From assembly GCA_040218415.1 (NCBI GenBank), contig JAVJRN010000041.1, forward strand, positions 1 to 64,000: a stretch of 64,000 nucleotides of DNA. Direction: 5' to 3'. This DNA comes from JAVJRN01 sp040218415. GTDB lineage: Bacteria > Bacteroidota > Bacteroidia > Cytophagales > Cyclobacteriaceae. The position numbers and the translations under genes are program-made. Positions 36,652-45,532 of the stretch are shown one piece after another (position 1 is the stretch's first letter; each line of letters opens with the position of its first letter). Below the pieces are notes generated by a model that ran no database searches, was not told the origin of the DNA, and worked only from the letters and a program-made list of their open reading frames with translations.

Positions 36652-36939
36652 TGATTGACTTTTAAAATATAAAAGTGAGCTAAATTATAAAGAGTCTATT
36701 TAGAAAACTATATAATTCTATTTGTGCTGATTATCTTCAATAGACTCATTTGTGCAATTGTCTCATGGATTCCATGTAATCACCTTCCCAAACTAAATAA
36801 CGTCAAAGAAAGTCTACTCACGCCTTGGTGACGTATCTCAGAAGATCAGTTAAAAAGCAGGACACTAAAAAAATACCTTTGGTATCAACCAATCACAAAT
36901 CAACAATGAGCTCAACAAATTATTATATGCCTCTGTTGA

Positions 36940-38175
36940 TCACAAATTCATCTGAAAGTATTGCTGCTTAAGGTTGTTAAAAGCCACTGAATCTTGTTCA
37001 CGGATTCCCGGAAATCTTGGAAAATCATAATCCAACGGATCACGCTGTACTCCCTTGTACCACACTCTTAAGCATAAATGCGGACCGGAACTCAGTCCTG
37101 TATTTCCTACATATCCGATCACCTGCTGGGCGCTCACCTCAGCTCCTTCCTTTATCGTGGAATCAATCTCTGATAGATGTAGATATTGTGTCATTAACTC
37201 ATCAGAATGTTCAATTTTCACATAATTCCCATTGCCATAATGGTACCTAGCAGCCACAACTTTTCCCTTATTCATGGCCAAAACAGGTGTGCCTTCATCG
37301 GCCATAAAATCCATGCCCTTATGCGCCCGATACGTTCTGCGCACAGGATGTAATCTTCTCCGACTAAAAAGTGAAGTTACAATGGCTCCTTTAACAGGGC
37401 CATGGCTTAGGTTACGTCCCTCTTGATCAAAATATCCACTGATCGAGTCTTTTTCAAAATAGTAAGCATAATGATCTTGACCATTATGTCTAAGACGTGC
37501 AGCCAGAATACTTTCAGACCCAACTACCTTTTCATTGACCAACTTTTCTTGATAATAAATATCAAACTGATCACCAGCGAGCAAGTTTTTGAAATCAATC
37601 TCCCAAGCAAATAAGGTGATCACTTTATCCGCGAGATCTTCAGGCGCTCCAGCATTACCCAATGATCCTATCAACGATCCATAAATATCTCCTTGAATAT
37701 GACCTTCTTTAACTTCTACTGGCAATTCAATTACTCTGGCCGTAACCCTTTCAAAATCCAACCTTAACCAATTGTATTCGTCAATGGAGTAATCCATTTT
37801 AATCGGCGCACCTTCTAAGTCATAGTAAACCGTATAAGGAGCCCCTTTTTGAAAGTTGGCCAAGTCTATCTTTACTGAAATCTGACGGTTTATTTGGTTG
37901 ATCTTGTCTCTTTCGACTCGCAGCGACTTCATGATTCGATAAAAGCTGTCGCCATACTTTATTCGCTTTTCAACCACTTTTAGGCTGTCGCTATTAATTT
38001 TAAATGGAATTTCTGGGATGGCTATTTCTGGAAAATCGAGCACCCGCGGATAGTCAAAGTTGACACGCTGAAGTATCCGCTCCGTGTTTCCTTGTTCATA
38101 AATAAACAAAACATAGAACGCAATACATCCGACAAACAAAACGGATAGGGTACTTATAATAAACTTGCGCTGCAT
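36940..38175 (-). CDS. M23-family LytM protein with altered HxH motif
   Basis: A 411-residue protein with one N-terminal membrane helix (FIISTLSVLFVGCIAFYVLF), a long periplasmic linker and a C-terminal M23 domain (about 285-390). HKGMDFMADEGTP gives the first His and Asp. The second metal motif, normally HxH, reads GPHLCLRVW, so one zinc ligand is Cys. Related Bacteroidetes proteins often have Asp there. It may be an activator or scaffold rather than an active endopeptidase, or use Cys as ligand. It acts on the cell wall or its regulators. Confidence 0.83.
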   Translation of the reverse strand: MQRKFIISTLSVLFVGCIAFYVLFIYEQGNTERILQRVNFDYPRVLDFPEIAIPEIPFKINSDSLKVVEKRIKYGDSFYRIMKSLRVERDKINQINRQISVKIDLANFQKGAPYTVYYDLEGAPIKMDYSIDEYNWLRLDFERVTARVIELPVEVKEGHIQGDIYGSLIGSLGNAGAPEDLADKVITLFAWEIDFKNLLAGDQFDIYYQEKLVNEKVVGSESILAARLRHNGQDHYAYYFEKDSISGYFDQEGRNLSHGPVKGAIVTSLFSRRRLHPVRRTYRAHKGMDFMADEGTPVLAMNKGKVVAARYHYGNGNYVKIEHSDELMTQYLHLSEIDSTIKEGAEVSAQQVIGYVGNTGLSSGPHLCLRVWYKGVQRDPLDYDFPRFPGIREQDSVAFNNLKQQYFQMNL

Positions 38176-38435
38176 TAATGATTACAGCTTTTTTCAGCTT
38201 TCAAGATGGCTGATGATGTATCTATAGAATCCAAGTGTGGCTTGGTTGATTTGAAAAAACTTAACGCAAAACTAACATCATTCTTCGATTCATTAAAGAA
38301 TTCACAAATTTTAACGACAATACTTGGAAGTAATTGAATTTCACCGAAATGGGGAAAGGCGAAAAACCTATGGTTTAAGACTCCCACTTTGAGCATCAAA
38401 ACCGGTAGGTTTAGGGAAATAATCCCTCTTTCCAT
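38175..38435 (-). CDS. Small hypothetical protein (doubtful)
   Basis: An 86-codon frame that ends in a TAATG overlap with the M23 start, the only argument for its reality. The sequence (MERGIISLNLPVLMLKVGVL) shows no domain. It may be only the leader of the M23 gene. Confidence 0.25.
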   Translation of the reverse strand: MERGIISLNLPVLMLKVGVLNHRFFAFPHFGEIQLLPSIVVKICEFFNESKNDVSFALSFFKSTKPHLDSIDTSSAILKAEKSCNH

Positions 38436-38539
38436 TGTAAAATAACCAAGCTATGAGTTCACACTTTCTAACGCTTTTTACATGTTAGGTAAATGCTCTA
38501 CCCAATCTTACTCATTCACCGCACTTATTTTCAAACGAG

Positions 38540-38571
38540 ATTGACTGGGATATATCATTAGTTTATATTTA
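38540..38571 (+). promoter_or_regulatory. Candidate promoter of the LysR gene
   Basis: ATTG at 38540-38543 and TATATTTA at 38564-38571 (one mismatch each to TTTG and TAnnTTTG) are 20 bp apart, the usual Bacteroidetes spacing, 30 bp before the ATG. Confidence 0.45.
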
Positions 38572-38601
38572 TGCATCTAATAGGAATTATTACATTCGAT
38601 T

Positions 38602-39537
38602 ATGAATTATACCCTCCATCAACTACAGATTTTTGTCAAAATAGCAGAACTTAAAAGTGTTACCAGAGCCTCAGAAGCGCTTTATTTAACACAGCCTGCG
38701 GTATCTATTCAGTTAAAAAAATTACAGGAGCAGTTTGAAATTCCATTGACAGAAGTAATTGGCAGAAATATTTATATCACTGATTTTGGACATGAAATAG
38801 TCGCAGTAGCCAATAGAATACTCGCAGAAGCTAACCTTATAAGAAGTAAAACAATGGCATATAAAGGCCATCTGGTAGGTCAGTTAAAGATTGCGGTAGT
38901 GAGTACTGGTAAATATGTGATGCCGTATTTTTTAGCTCCCTTTGCCGCAAAACATGAAGCCATTGATCTGACCATCGACGTTACAAATAAGTCAAGTGTC
39001 ATGTCCGCCATTGCCAAAAATGAGGTTGATTTTGCCCTGATTTCTGTACTCCCACAGGAAGTGACCTTGGATACGCTGGAACTATTAGAAAATAAGCTTT
39101 TCCTCATCGGCAACAAAAAGCCAAGTGGCGAAAAAAAGCTCTCGATAAAACAATTGAGCAACCTGTCTTTCATATTTAGGGAAAAAGGCTCTGCCACGCG
39201 AGATGGCATGGAGAAATACATGGCCGCCAAAAACATACAGCCTAAAAAAATCATAGAACTTACATCGAATGAAGCGGTAAAGCAAGCCGTAATTGCAGGC
39301 TTGGGCTACTCAATCATGCCAATCATCGGGATAAAAAATGAGTTAGTGAACGGTGAGTTATACTTAATTCCCGCACCCGATTTGCCCGTCTCTACACAAT
39401 GGAGGTTGGTCTGGTTAAAGTCCAAAAAATTCTCTCCAGCAGCGCAAGCATACATTGATTTTTTAAGAGAAGAAAAGGAGAAAATTATCCAAGAAAGATT
39501 TGAGTGGTATATCAATGAATCGTCTGGCGAAAAGTAG
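38602..39537 (+). CDS. LysR-family transcriptional regulator
   Basis: A 311-residue protein with an N-terminal winged helix-turn-helix (HQLQIFVKIAELKSVTRASE, TQPAVSIQLKKLQEQF). A two-lobed effector domain follows (GQLKIAVVSTGKYVMPYFLA, AVKQAVIAGLGYSIMPIIGI), close to the CbbR/CysB type. No cysteines of the OxyR kind are seen. It converges with the ytxH-dps group and may or may not regulate it. Confidence 0.92.
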   Translation: MNYTLHQLQIFVKIAELKSVTRASEALYLTQPAVSIQLKKLQEQFEIPLTEVIGRNIYITDFGHEIVAVANRILAEANLIRSKTMAYKGHLVGQLKIAVVSTGKYVMPYFLAPFAAKHEAIDLTIDVTNKSSVMSAIAKNEVDFALISVLPQEVTLDTLELLENKLFLIGNKKPSGEKKLSIKQLSNLSFIFREKGSATRDGMEKYMAAKNIQPKKIIELTSNEAVKQAVIAGLGYSIMPIIGIKNELVNGELYLIPAPDLPVSTQWRLVWLKSKKFSPAAQAYIDFLREEKEKIIQERFEWYINESSGEK

Positions 39538-39622
39538 TCCTTTCGAAAACCCTGATCATTAAAACTTCCTGAGGCTAACTTCCCTACTATATGCTTTTCA
39601 ATCTTTGTTTATAAGCAATAAA

Positions 39623-39652
39623 AAAAGTCCAGTCTTTTTAAACTGGACTTTT
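39623..39652. terminator. Bidirectional terminator
   Basis: AAAAGTCCAGT (39623-39633) and ACTGGACTTTT (39642-39652) form an 11-bp stem with A and T runs on its sides, between the convergent LysR and ytxH genes. Confidence 0.8.
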
Positions 39653-39684
39653 GGTCGGGTTGTACTCTAAGCTTCAAGCTGGCT

Positions 39685-39951
39685 TTATTTGACCAATAAC
39701 TTGTCTTTCACCTGATTAATCAGGCTCTTACTTTGTTTAGTTCTTTCATCAACAACATTGTTGAGTAAGCTCTTCGCTTCTTCCAACTTACTGTTCGCAG
39801 CTTCTTCTAAAGCCGATTTGCTCGCATCGTAGTTTTTTGCAATTTTTTTACGATTTTGCTTGCCAGTAGCTGGTGATGTTAAAAGACCGGTAATTAATCC
39901 GGCGGCCATACCTACAACAAGTGCTCCTGTAATCTTTAATAATGTTTTCAT
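39685..39951 (-). CDS. YtxH-like small membrane protein
   Basis: An 88-residue protein with one helix rich in Gly/Ala (ITGALVVGMAAGLITGLLTS) followed by PATGKQNRKKIAKN and a helical tail full of Lys, Glu and Ala. This is the YtxH/gas-vesicle-like general-stress type. It lies after dps on the same strand, which supports a stress role. Confidence 0.8.
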   Translation of the reverse strand: MKTLLKITGALVVGMAAGLITGLLTSPATGKQNRKKIAKNYDASKSALEEAANSKLEEAKSLLNNVVDERTKQSKSLINQVKDKLLVK

Positions 39952-39989
39952 AACTTTAATTTTTTTGGTGATAAGCTTATTTAATTATT

Positions 39990-40007
39990 AGTACACGCTT
40001 GTGTACT
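39990..40007. promoter_or_regulatory. Inverted repeat between dps and ytxH
   Basis: AGTACAC-GCTT-GTGTACT is a perfect 7-bp-arm repeat about 40 bp before the ytxH start and just after the dps stop. It could be an operator or an RNA-processing hairpin. Confidence 0.45.
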
Positions 40008-40014
40008 CGCACTT

Positions 40015-40533
40015 TTAGTTATTTTGTGAAAAAGCTGAAAACATCCAATGATTTTTCTCTGTCGCTTTGACAAATCCTTTAATCATATCTTCTGTTCCAC
40101 TGTCTCCATTTTCAATAGCGATTTCGAGTGTTCGGAACATATACTCTAGTAGATATTCGTAATCTTTGATGATTTCTTGCACCATTTCATTGGTGTTTAG
40201 ATCAGTTCCTGATTCTTTAATTTCGGCATTGTCTAAAAACTCACGCATAGTGCTTAGCGGTGTTTGTCCAAATACTCTCACCCGCTCAGCAATGTCATCT
40301 ATGGCTACTTTTGCTTCATTATATTGATCCTCAAACTTTTCATGAATATCAAAAAAATCTGCTCCTTTCACATTCCAATGAAAATTTCTAAGTTTCTGAT
40401 AATGAACACTGTAATTAGCTAAAAGGGTATTTAGTGAATTGACCAATTCTGCCGTTTCTTCTTTAGTATAACCCAATCTTTTGAAACTTCTTTTTTTGGT
40501 TTTTGTATTATTTTCTCTTGTTAAAGTATCCAT
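40015..40533 (-). CDS. dps: Dps/ferritin-like DNA-protection protein
   Basis: A 172-residue protein with an extra basic N-terminus (ENNTKTKKRSFKRLGYTKEE) that could bind DNA. The Dps ferroxidase ligands are seen in NFHWNVKGADFFDIHEKFED, followed by AIDDIAERVRVFGQTPLSTM. It forms a 12-mer that stores iron and detoxifies peroxide. Its neighbours are a coiled-coil membrane protein and a YtxH-like gene, consistent with a starvation or oxidative-stress unit. Confidence 0.95.
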   Translation of the reverse strand: MDTLTRENNTKTKKRSFKRLGYTKEETAELVNSLNTLLANYSVHYQKLRNFHWNVKGADFFDIHEKFEDQYNEAKVAIDDIAERVRVFGQTPLSTMREFLDNAEIKESGTDLNTNEMVQEIIKDYEYLLEYMFRTLEIAIENGDSGTEDMIKGFVKATEKNHWMFSAFSQNN

Positions 40534-40574
40534 TCTTTTTTCTAATTTAAATTGTAAAAATTATTCTCTGACTT

Positions 40575-41042
40575 TTAGGAATTTTGCTCTTGACTCCAGA
40601 TAGAAACAACTTGCCTGTTTACTTCTTGAAAATCCTTTTCTATCTCGGAGAGTGAAAGTGTTGTATTGTGTTGCACCTTCTCCCAATCTTGAAGATCGGT
40701 TCGGTTTATACTCATCATCATGTTACCGAGTTTTTTGCTTTTCTTGTTGAGCTCATATTGCACTTTCTCTATCTCAGCTCTTGATTGAAAATCTGCTGAT
40801 TCGAAGCTTTCTTCTAATTTGGTAAATGCTCGATCTATGTCTGCTTGCATTTTTTCCATGTCATGGAGAAGTGCCTGTTTTTCCATTCGAACTTCCTCAG
40901 CAATTTGGCGTTCAGTTGGCTTTTCGTAATTGCATTGAGTTAAACCAAAAACAATCAAAGTAAGAAGCCCTATAATATTAATCGCTTTGAACCAATTAAT
41001 TTTTTGAGTGTCTTTCGTTTTCTTGTATCTCCATTCATTCAT
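40575..41042 (-). CDS. Membrane-anchored coiled-coil protein, unknown function
   Basis: ATG 41042 (MNEWRYKKTKDTQKINWFKA) is preferred over 41072, giving about 155 residues. One membrane helix (INIIGLLTLIVFGLTQC) is followed by a long charged helical region (RQIAEEVRMEKQALLHDMEK through LEESFESADFQSRAEIEKVQ). Cys after LTQ could be a lipid site, though the box is not standard. It sits between the histidine kinase and dps on one strand. Confidence 0.6.
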   Translation of the reverse strand: MNEWRYKKTKDTQKINWFKAINIIGLLTLIVFGLTQCNYEKPTERQIAEEVRMEKQALLHDMEKMQADIDRAFTKLEESFESADFQSRAEIEKVQYELNKKSKKLGNMMMSINRTDLQDWEKVQHNTTLSLSEIEKDFQEVNRQVVSIWSQEQNS

Positions 41043-41135
41043 ATGGTATAAGTATAGAAAAAAGAATGCCAACCGCCTCCGAATGCATGAAAGCTGATTT
41101 TGAAGAGAAATAGTGTAGAGATAAAAAGGGAATTA

Positions 41136-41151
41136 GGGGAATTATATCCCC
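41136..41151 (-). terminator. Weak hairpin after the histidine-kinase operon
   Basis: GGGGA-N6-TCCCC immediately after the kinase stop, followed on the minus strand by a short T stretch about ten bases further on. It may partly separate the signalling operon from the coiled-coil/dps genes. Confidence 0.4.
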
Positions 41152-41154
41152 ATA

Positions 41155-42600
41155 TCAACCGTGCATTTCGGTGGTGCCTGGAAAACTAATGATGAAAGTA
41201 GTTCCCTCGCCGACCTTACTTTCAACTTGAATTTGACCTTTATGGCCATGAATGATATTTTGGACAGTGACTAGCCCGAGTCCTGTTCCTTCTTTTTTGT
41301 TAGAAAAAAATGGTTCAAAAAGTTTGTGTAGATTTTCTTCCGAAATTCCCTGACCATTATCCACTATTTCAATAAACACTCTTTTGGCTTTATCGTAAGT
41401 TCGTACCTTCAGCTTACCATTTTCCGGACTCATCGCTTCTAGCGCATTGATGAAAATATTTAGAAAAGCCACCTGTAGCTCCTCATCATCCACTTGGACA
41501 TACATGGTCGATTGCAGGTCTATATCTAGCTCCATTTGCTGGAGTTTCAATCGATCTTCTACCAAAACCAAAGAATTTTCCAATGTTTGATTGATATTTT
41601 TAAAGGCTAAGTTGAGTGCTTTTGGCTTGGAAGAGTTGAGCAGGTCGGAGATTAACTTTCCAATGCGCTCGCTATTTCTTCTTACAATTTTGAAATATAG
41701 ATCCGCATCTTCCACATCATCTCCTATTTCATCTTTGAGTTGTTCTAGCGCCAAAGAAAGATTCGTTAACGGATTGCGCACTTCATGGGCGATAGTTCTT
41801 GCAATTTTTCCAGTCATTGACAGCTTCTCCGCTTGTATTAGCGCTTTGTCTGCCTGCTTGCGGCGAGTCATGTCTTTGATAACACCCAAAAAGGTCGTAT
41901 CATGAACACCATCTGGAGCTATTTTAACGGTGTTGATCAGGCAAGGCCCAGTTTTGCCATTAATATCCTGAAGGTCAACATCCAGTTCATCAATCCTATC
42001 TTCTTTAAGTAATTCTGTGGTGTACAATTCAAAAGCTTCTTCCTTGCAAAAAAGTGATTTCAAATTTTGCTTAGCAATTTCCTCACGGGAATATCCAAAC
42101 ATGCGATGCAGAGCGCCATTGCTTTCTACAATTCTGAAAGTATCATCGAGCAAAAAAATGGCATCAATGGATTCTTCAAAAAGCTTTCGATATTTTACCT
42201 CTCTGCTTTCTAGTTCAAGCATGGTTTGCTTTAACTGTGATATATCATCAAAAGTCACCGTGAAGCCGTCGTTTTGCTTGACGGCAGACACTCGAAACCA
42301 TTTTTGTATCACTCCATCATCAAAAAATTCCTCGAAAATATCTTCTTTTCCTGTATCTACAACATTGACAAATTTTTGGAATGACTCTTCACTTATCTTG
42401 TCATTGAGCACATCGGTCATTCTCTGCTCTACCACTTCATCAACTCTTTTACCCTTCATGGCTGCCCCTCTGTCGTTACTATACAAACATTCAAAGTCAG
42501 TAATCACTCCCTCGGAATTGCGAATGGCCTCAAAAGACATAATGCCGGAAAGGGACGACTCCAAGATGCTTTTTAATAGGGATTTTTTATGTGCAGCCAT
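41155..42600 (-). CDS. PAS-domain sensor histidine kinase
   Basis: A 481-residue soluble kinase without membrane helices. It has a PAS-like N-terminal domain (about 5-120), a PAS domain at about 135-245 (ESIDAIFLLDDTFRIVESNG) and HisKA with His272 in RTIAHEVRNPLTNL. The HATPase has FLNIFINALEAM, VDNGQGISEENL and KEGTGLGLVTV. This NtrB-like arrangement fits the sigma-54 activator encoded just upstream (7-bp gap). It should phosphorylate the NtrC-type protein and perhaps the single-domain receiver in response to a cytosolic signal such as redox or a ligand. Confidence 0.93.
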   Translation of the reverse strand: MAAHKKSLLKSILESSLSGIMSFEAIRNSEGVITDFECLYSNDRGAAMKGKRVDEVVEQRMTDVLNDKISEESFQKFVNVVDTGKEDIFEEFFDDGVIQKWFRVSAVKQNDGFTVTFDDISQLKQTMLELESREVKYRKLFEESIDAIFLLDDTFRIVESNGALHRMFGYSREEIAKQNLKSLFCKEEAFELYTTELLKEDRIDELDVDLQDINGKTGPCLINTVKIAPDGVHDTTFLGVIKDMTRRKQADKALIQAEKLSMTGKIARTIAHEVRNPLTNLSLALEQLKDEIGDDVEDADLYFKIVRRNSERIGKLISDLLNSSKPKALNLAFKNINQTLENSLVLVEDRLKLQQMELDIDLQSTMYVQVDDEELQVAFLNIFINALEAMSPENGKLKVRTYDKAKRVFIEIVDNGQGISEENLHKLFEPFFSNKKEGTGLGLVTVQNIIHGHKGQIQVESKVGEGTTFIISFPGTTEMHG

Positions 42601-42607
42601 AAGATGT

Positions 42608-43969
42608 TTAAGCTATTCCGTGAGATTTTAATTTATTGTAGAGGGTCTTGCGATCTATATCAAGCAATTCTGCTGTTTTCCTTTTATTGCCATTGGTTCG
42701 TTCCAGCATTCGAATAATTGCCTTTTTCTCCGCGCGATTCACTATTTCCTTGAGCGAACCAGACAGGTGTAAACTGTCGTCACTCAATTCATCAGGATTG
42801 ACGTTTCTAATCTCCTCAGGCAAAGCCGTTTCTTTGATTTCATCTCCAGTAGTCATCAAAACAGCACGCTTGATCACATTATTAAGCTCTCGCAAATTCC
42901 CATGCCATTGGTGATTTTGCAAAATATCCATGGCTTCCAGGGAGATATTTGACACGGACTTGTTCAATTGCTGATTAGCAAGTTGAAGGAAATGCTTTGC
43001 AAAATGCGCTACATCATCAGGCCGCTCCCTTATCGGAGATAATTCTATCTTAAATTCATTGAGGCGATGATAAATATCTTCCCTGAAATCTCCGTTTTCT
43101 ATGGTCTTCTTCAAGTTTTCATTGGTAGCGACGATGATGCGTACATCGATCGCTATTTCTTTGTTACCGCCAATTCTGCGAATGGAACGTTCTTGTAATG
43201 CCCGAAGCAGTTTAATCTGGTTATCATAGGTAAGATTTCCTATCTCATCCAAGAAAAGTGTACCACCGTTTGCCAACTCGAAACATCCTTCTTTATCGTT
43301 GATCGCTCCGGTAAATGATCCTTTTACATGACCAAAAAGTTCGCTTCCTGCTAGCTCCTTTGGCAAGGCGCCACAGTCCAAAGCCACAAATTTCTGGTCT
43401 GCACGGTTGCTTTTTTGATGAATTGACTTTGCGACATATTCCTTTCCAGTACCGGTAGCTCCTTGAATAATCACTGATAAATCTGTAGGCGCTATAAGGT
43501 CGATATGCTTCTGGACAGCACTAGATTGCGCCGAAGGACCAATCACAAATTCTTGCCTTTTTGGCCTTCCCATTTTTTTCGAAGGTCGGGAAACGGTCGT
43601 TTCAACTTCTTCTTCCTCTAGTGCGGCATGAATAGTCGCCAATATCTCATCGGGATAAAGTGGCTTAGTGACATAGTCAAAAGCGCCTTTGCGCACAGCC
43701 TCTACTGCCACCCGTACATCAGAATAACCTGTGATGATGATTACACTAATCGTGCTGTCAATAATTTTTATTTTTTCGAGTAGCTCAAGACCGTTATAAT
43801 CTGGAAGCTTAAAATCACAAATAACTAAATCTACTTCGTTTTTCTTTAACCAAGCCTCCGCATCAGTTCCGTTGCTTTTTGTAGCTGTTTTAAAACCTTT
43901 CTTGGTCAAAAACTTACTTAACAGCAGACAGATGTCTGCATTATCATCAATGATTAATACCTTTTTCAT
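42608..43969 (-). CDS. NtrC-family sigma-54 response regulator
   Basis: A 453-residue protein. The receiver (1-120) has Asp52 in VICDFKLPD and TKPLYPDE. The AAA+ domain (about 140-375) has Walker A GATGTGKE (170-177), the sigma-54 contact loop GSFTGA (217-222) and Walker B FLDEIG. A Fis-type helix-turn-helix ends it (NGNKRKTAELLDIDRKTLYN). It activates sigma-54 promoters when phosphorylated. Its start overlaps the receiver gene by 4 bp. Confidence 0.95.
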   Translation of the reverse strand: MKKVLIIDDNADICLLLSKFLTKKGFKTATKSNGTDAEAWLKKNEVDLVICDFKLPDYNGLELLEKIKIIDSTISVIIITGYSDVRVAVEAVRKGAFDYVTKPLYPDEILATIHAALEEEEVETTVSRPSKKMGRPKRQEFVIGPSAQSSAVQKHIDLIAPTDLSVIIQGATGTGKEYVAKSIHQKSNRADQKFVALDCGALPKELAGSELFGHVKGSFTGAINDKEGCFELANGGTLFLDEIGNLTYDNQIKLLRALQERSIRRIGGNKEIAIDVRIIVATNENLKKTIENGDFREDIYHRLNEFKIELSPIRERPDDVAHFAKHFLQLANQQLNKSVSNISLEAMDILQNHQWHGNLRELNNVIKRAVLMTTGDEIKETALPEEIRNVNPDELSDDSLHLSGSLKEIVNRAEKKAIIRMLERTNGNKRKTAELLDIDRKTLYNKLKSHGIA

Positions 43970-44325
43970 CCTTCAATTAGCGTGTTCAGAATATCATTTT
44001 TTGTGAATGGTTTACTGATAAAACCATCAACTTTTAGTTCAGCAGCTCGCTCGGACTCATGGACGCCATCGTAAGCGCTGATAAAAAATATCTTGTTTGG
44101 TTCAGCCTGTTGCCGTATTTCTGGCACAAGATCAAACCCTGTTCCGTCGGGCAAATGAAGATCTAAATAGAATAGATCAAAATTTTCATTCAAGATTTTT
44201 TCCTTTCCTTTTTCAATTCGATCAACGTAAGTAGCATTGATATCCTGTTTAGCCAGTATACGGGAAACTATAAAACCAATCTCCTCTTCATCATCCACAA
44301 TCAATGCCTTTACGTTTTCTTTCAT
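43966..44325 (-). CDS. Single-domain response regulator
   Basis: I set the start at 44325 (MKENVKALIVDDEEEIGFIV), where the receiver begins, rather than 44391, whose extra residues overlap the upstream gene. Asp55 in LFYLDLHLPDG is the phosphoacceptor and ISKPFTKND carries the conserved Lys. With no output domain it may act as a phosphate relay or sink, or signal by protein contact. It is embedded between the PycTM-type gene and the NtrC gene. Confidence 0.92.
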   Translation of the reverse strand: MKENVKALIVDDEEEIGFIVSRILAKQDINATYVDRIEKGKEKILNENFDLFYLDLHLPDGTGFDLVPEIRQQAEPNKIFFISAYDGVHESERAAELKVDGFISKPFTKNDILNTLIEG

Positions 44326-44332
44326 ATTCCTT

Positions 44333-45532
44333 CTAGTTTGGTGAATTGCTGAGGTTAGTGTATAAAAAAGTGACAACAAAACTGACAACACTCAATGCTA
44401 AACCAATCACAAAAATAGTGTAAGACCAAGTAAGCATTTTGTACTTCAACTTCAATACTGCCCCCAAATAGTATAAGTCCGTTGACATATTATCATATAA
44501 TTTATTGTGATCTTCCTTTAACCGTGAAAGATGATTCACAAAAGACTGTCGGCTCACTTTTAAAAAGTTGCCAAAAAATAAGACACTCGATTTTCCTGAC
44601 TCAAGCCTTTCCTCGTTCACCTTTTTGGTAGTTACCCTTGGCCTTGCGGATAATACAGCAAAAATAACGGAAAGCAAACAACCGCTAAGCAAAACGAATA
44701 TTGGAATGGTAAAACGCCAATGCTCGATAATAAAATTACCAGTAAGTGTAAAACTAGCTCCCGACAAGGTAACAATCACAGAAAGTATGATGGTATTGAT
44801 GCTAATCATCATATTGGCTTTGCCATCAGCGATGGAACTGAGATTAATATGGTTGCTGTAACTCGTTCGATATAAAGTATCTATGCCCCTACCAAGCTCT
44901 TTGCCCGTTTTTAATCTGATCGTTTTCTTATAAGCCGCCCGCATTTTATCGGATTGCTTAAAAATGTTTTTACGCCATCTTTCATGGTATTTTTTCTTAG
45001 CATAAGCCGTTTTAAAATCGGTGTATTTCAGATACCGATAAATGATCCTCTCCCAATCGTAGCTAAAATAGTCCTCTTTCTTCGAACGTTCCTTTTCGAT
45101 TTTGAGCATTCCCATCTTGGAGAAAAATCCCTTTTTGCCTTTATGCGCATTGAACGCATCATGCAAAACATGAGAATAGATATCGTCATTTGAGTCTTCC
45201 GCTAGTTGTCGCATTTCCTCGATAGTCTCCTCATTAATTGACCATTCGTGGAGGTGCTTGAGTAATTTTTTAATCCCTGTTGATCTTGGACGCTGACTAT
45301 TGGAAATAAAACCGGTAATGAGAAATGAGGCAGCCGATTGAATTTTAAGTATATCCGTATCGCTGAGACCGCTCCCTTTTCCAATCCTTTTAGCCTCCAA
45401 CAAAATATCCTCAATATGCTCATGGCTGTAAAAAAGGTGGCCTTCCGAACTTTCCAGCCATGCTTGATCAAGCATTTTAGTTGACTTATTCAGTAAAATT
45501 TCAAATTCTTCTTTTCGAGAATATTTGATCAT
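44333..45532 (-). CDS. Degenerate HD domain fused to a Pycsar-type (PycTM) membrane effector domain
   Basis: A 399-residue protein. Residues about 20-150 align with HD phosphohydrolases of the Y-x-H-x-x-H / AAWFHDTGY class. FYSHEHIEDILLEA keeps the first histidines, but the HD dyad is Leu71-Ile72 in AASFLITGF, so catalysis is probably lost. Residues about 215-399 match the PycTM (DUF5706) domain: LSSIADGKANMMISINTIIL, then two further membrane helices. In Pycsar antiphage systems this domain is thought to disrupt membranes when cyclic nucleotide is sensed. Here no cyclase is adjacent; instead a two-component operon follows on the same strand, 8 bp away. Confidence 0.78.
   Translation of the reverse strand: MIKYSRKEEFEILLNKSTKMLDQAWLESSEGHLFYSHEHIEDILLEAKRIGKGSGLSDTDILKIQSAASFLITGFISNSQRPRSTGIKKLLKHLHEWSINEETIEEMRQLAEDSNDDIYSHVLHDAFNAHKGKKGFFSKMGMLKIEKERSKKEDYFSYDWERIIYRYLKYTDFKTAYAKKKYHERWRKNIFKQSDKMRAAYKKTIRLKTGKELGRGIDTLYRTSYSNHINLSSIADGKANMMISINTIILSVIVTLSGASFTLTGNFIIEHWRFTIPIFVLLSGCLLSVIFAVLSARPRVTTKKVNEERLESGKSSVLFFGNFLKVSRQSFVNHLSRLKEDHNKLYDNMSTDLYYLGAVLKLKYKMLTWSYTIFVIGLALSVVSFVVTFLYTNLSNSPN

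Noticed and set aside
36652..36939. Hairpin from ACGTCA to TGACGT between the Omp85-like and M23 genes
   Set aside because: The arms are only 6 bp with a loop of more than 20 bases and no T run; it is not distinguishable from chance.
38880..39254. Long minus-strand frames inside the LysR, ClpB and amidohydrolase genes
   Set aside because: They lie opposite well-supported proteins and have the composition of antisense shadows, with no domains.
41043..41154. Sigma-54 promoter before the coiled-coil/dps genes, suggested by TGGCAT
   Set aside because: The -12 GC at the required 10-bp spacing from the -24 GG is absent (the minus strand reads T there).
44333..45532. Calling the PycTM-type gene part of a complete Pycsar or CBASS defence system
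   Set aside because: No cyclase gene is next to it; the neighbours are two-component regulators.
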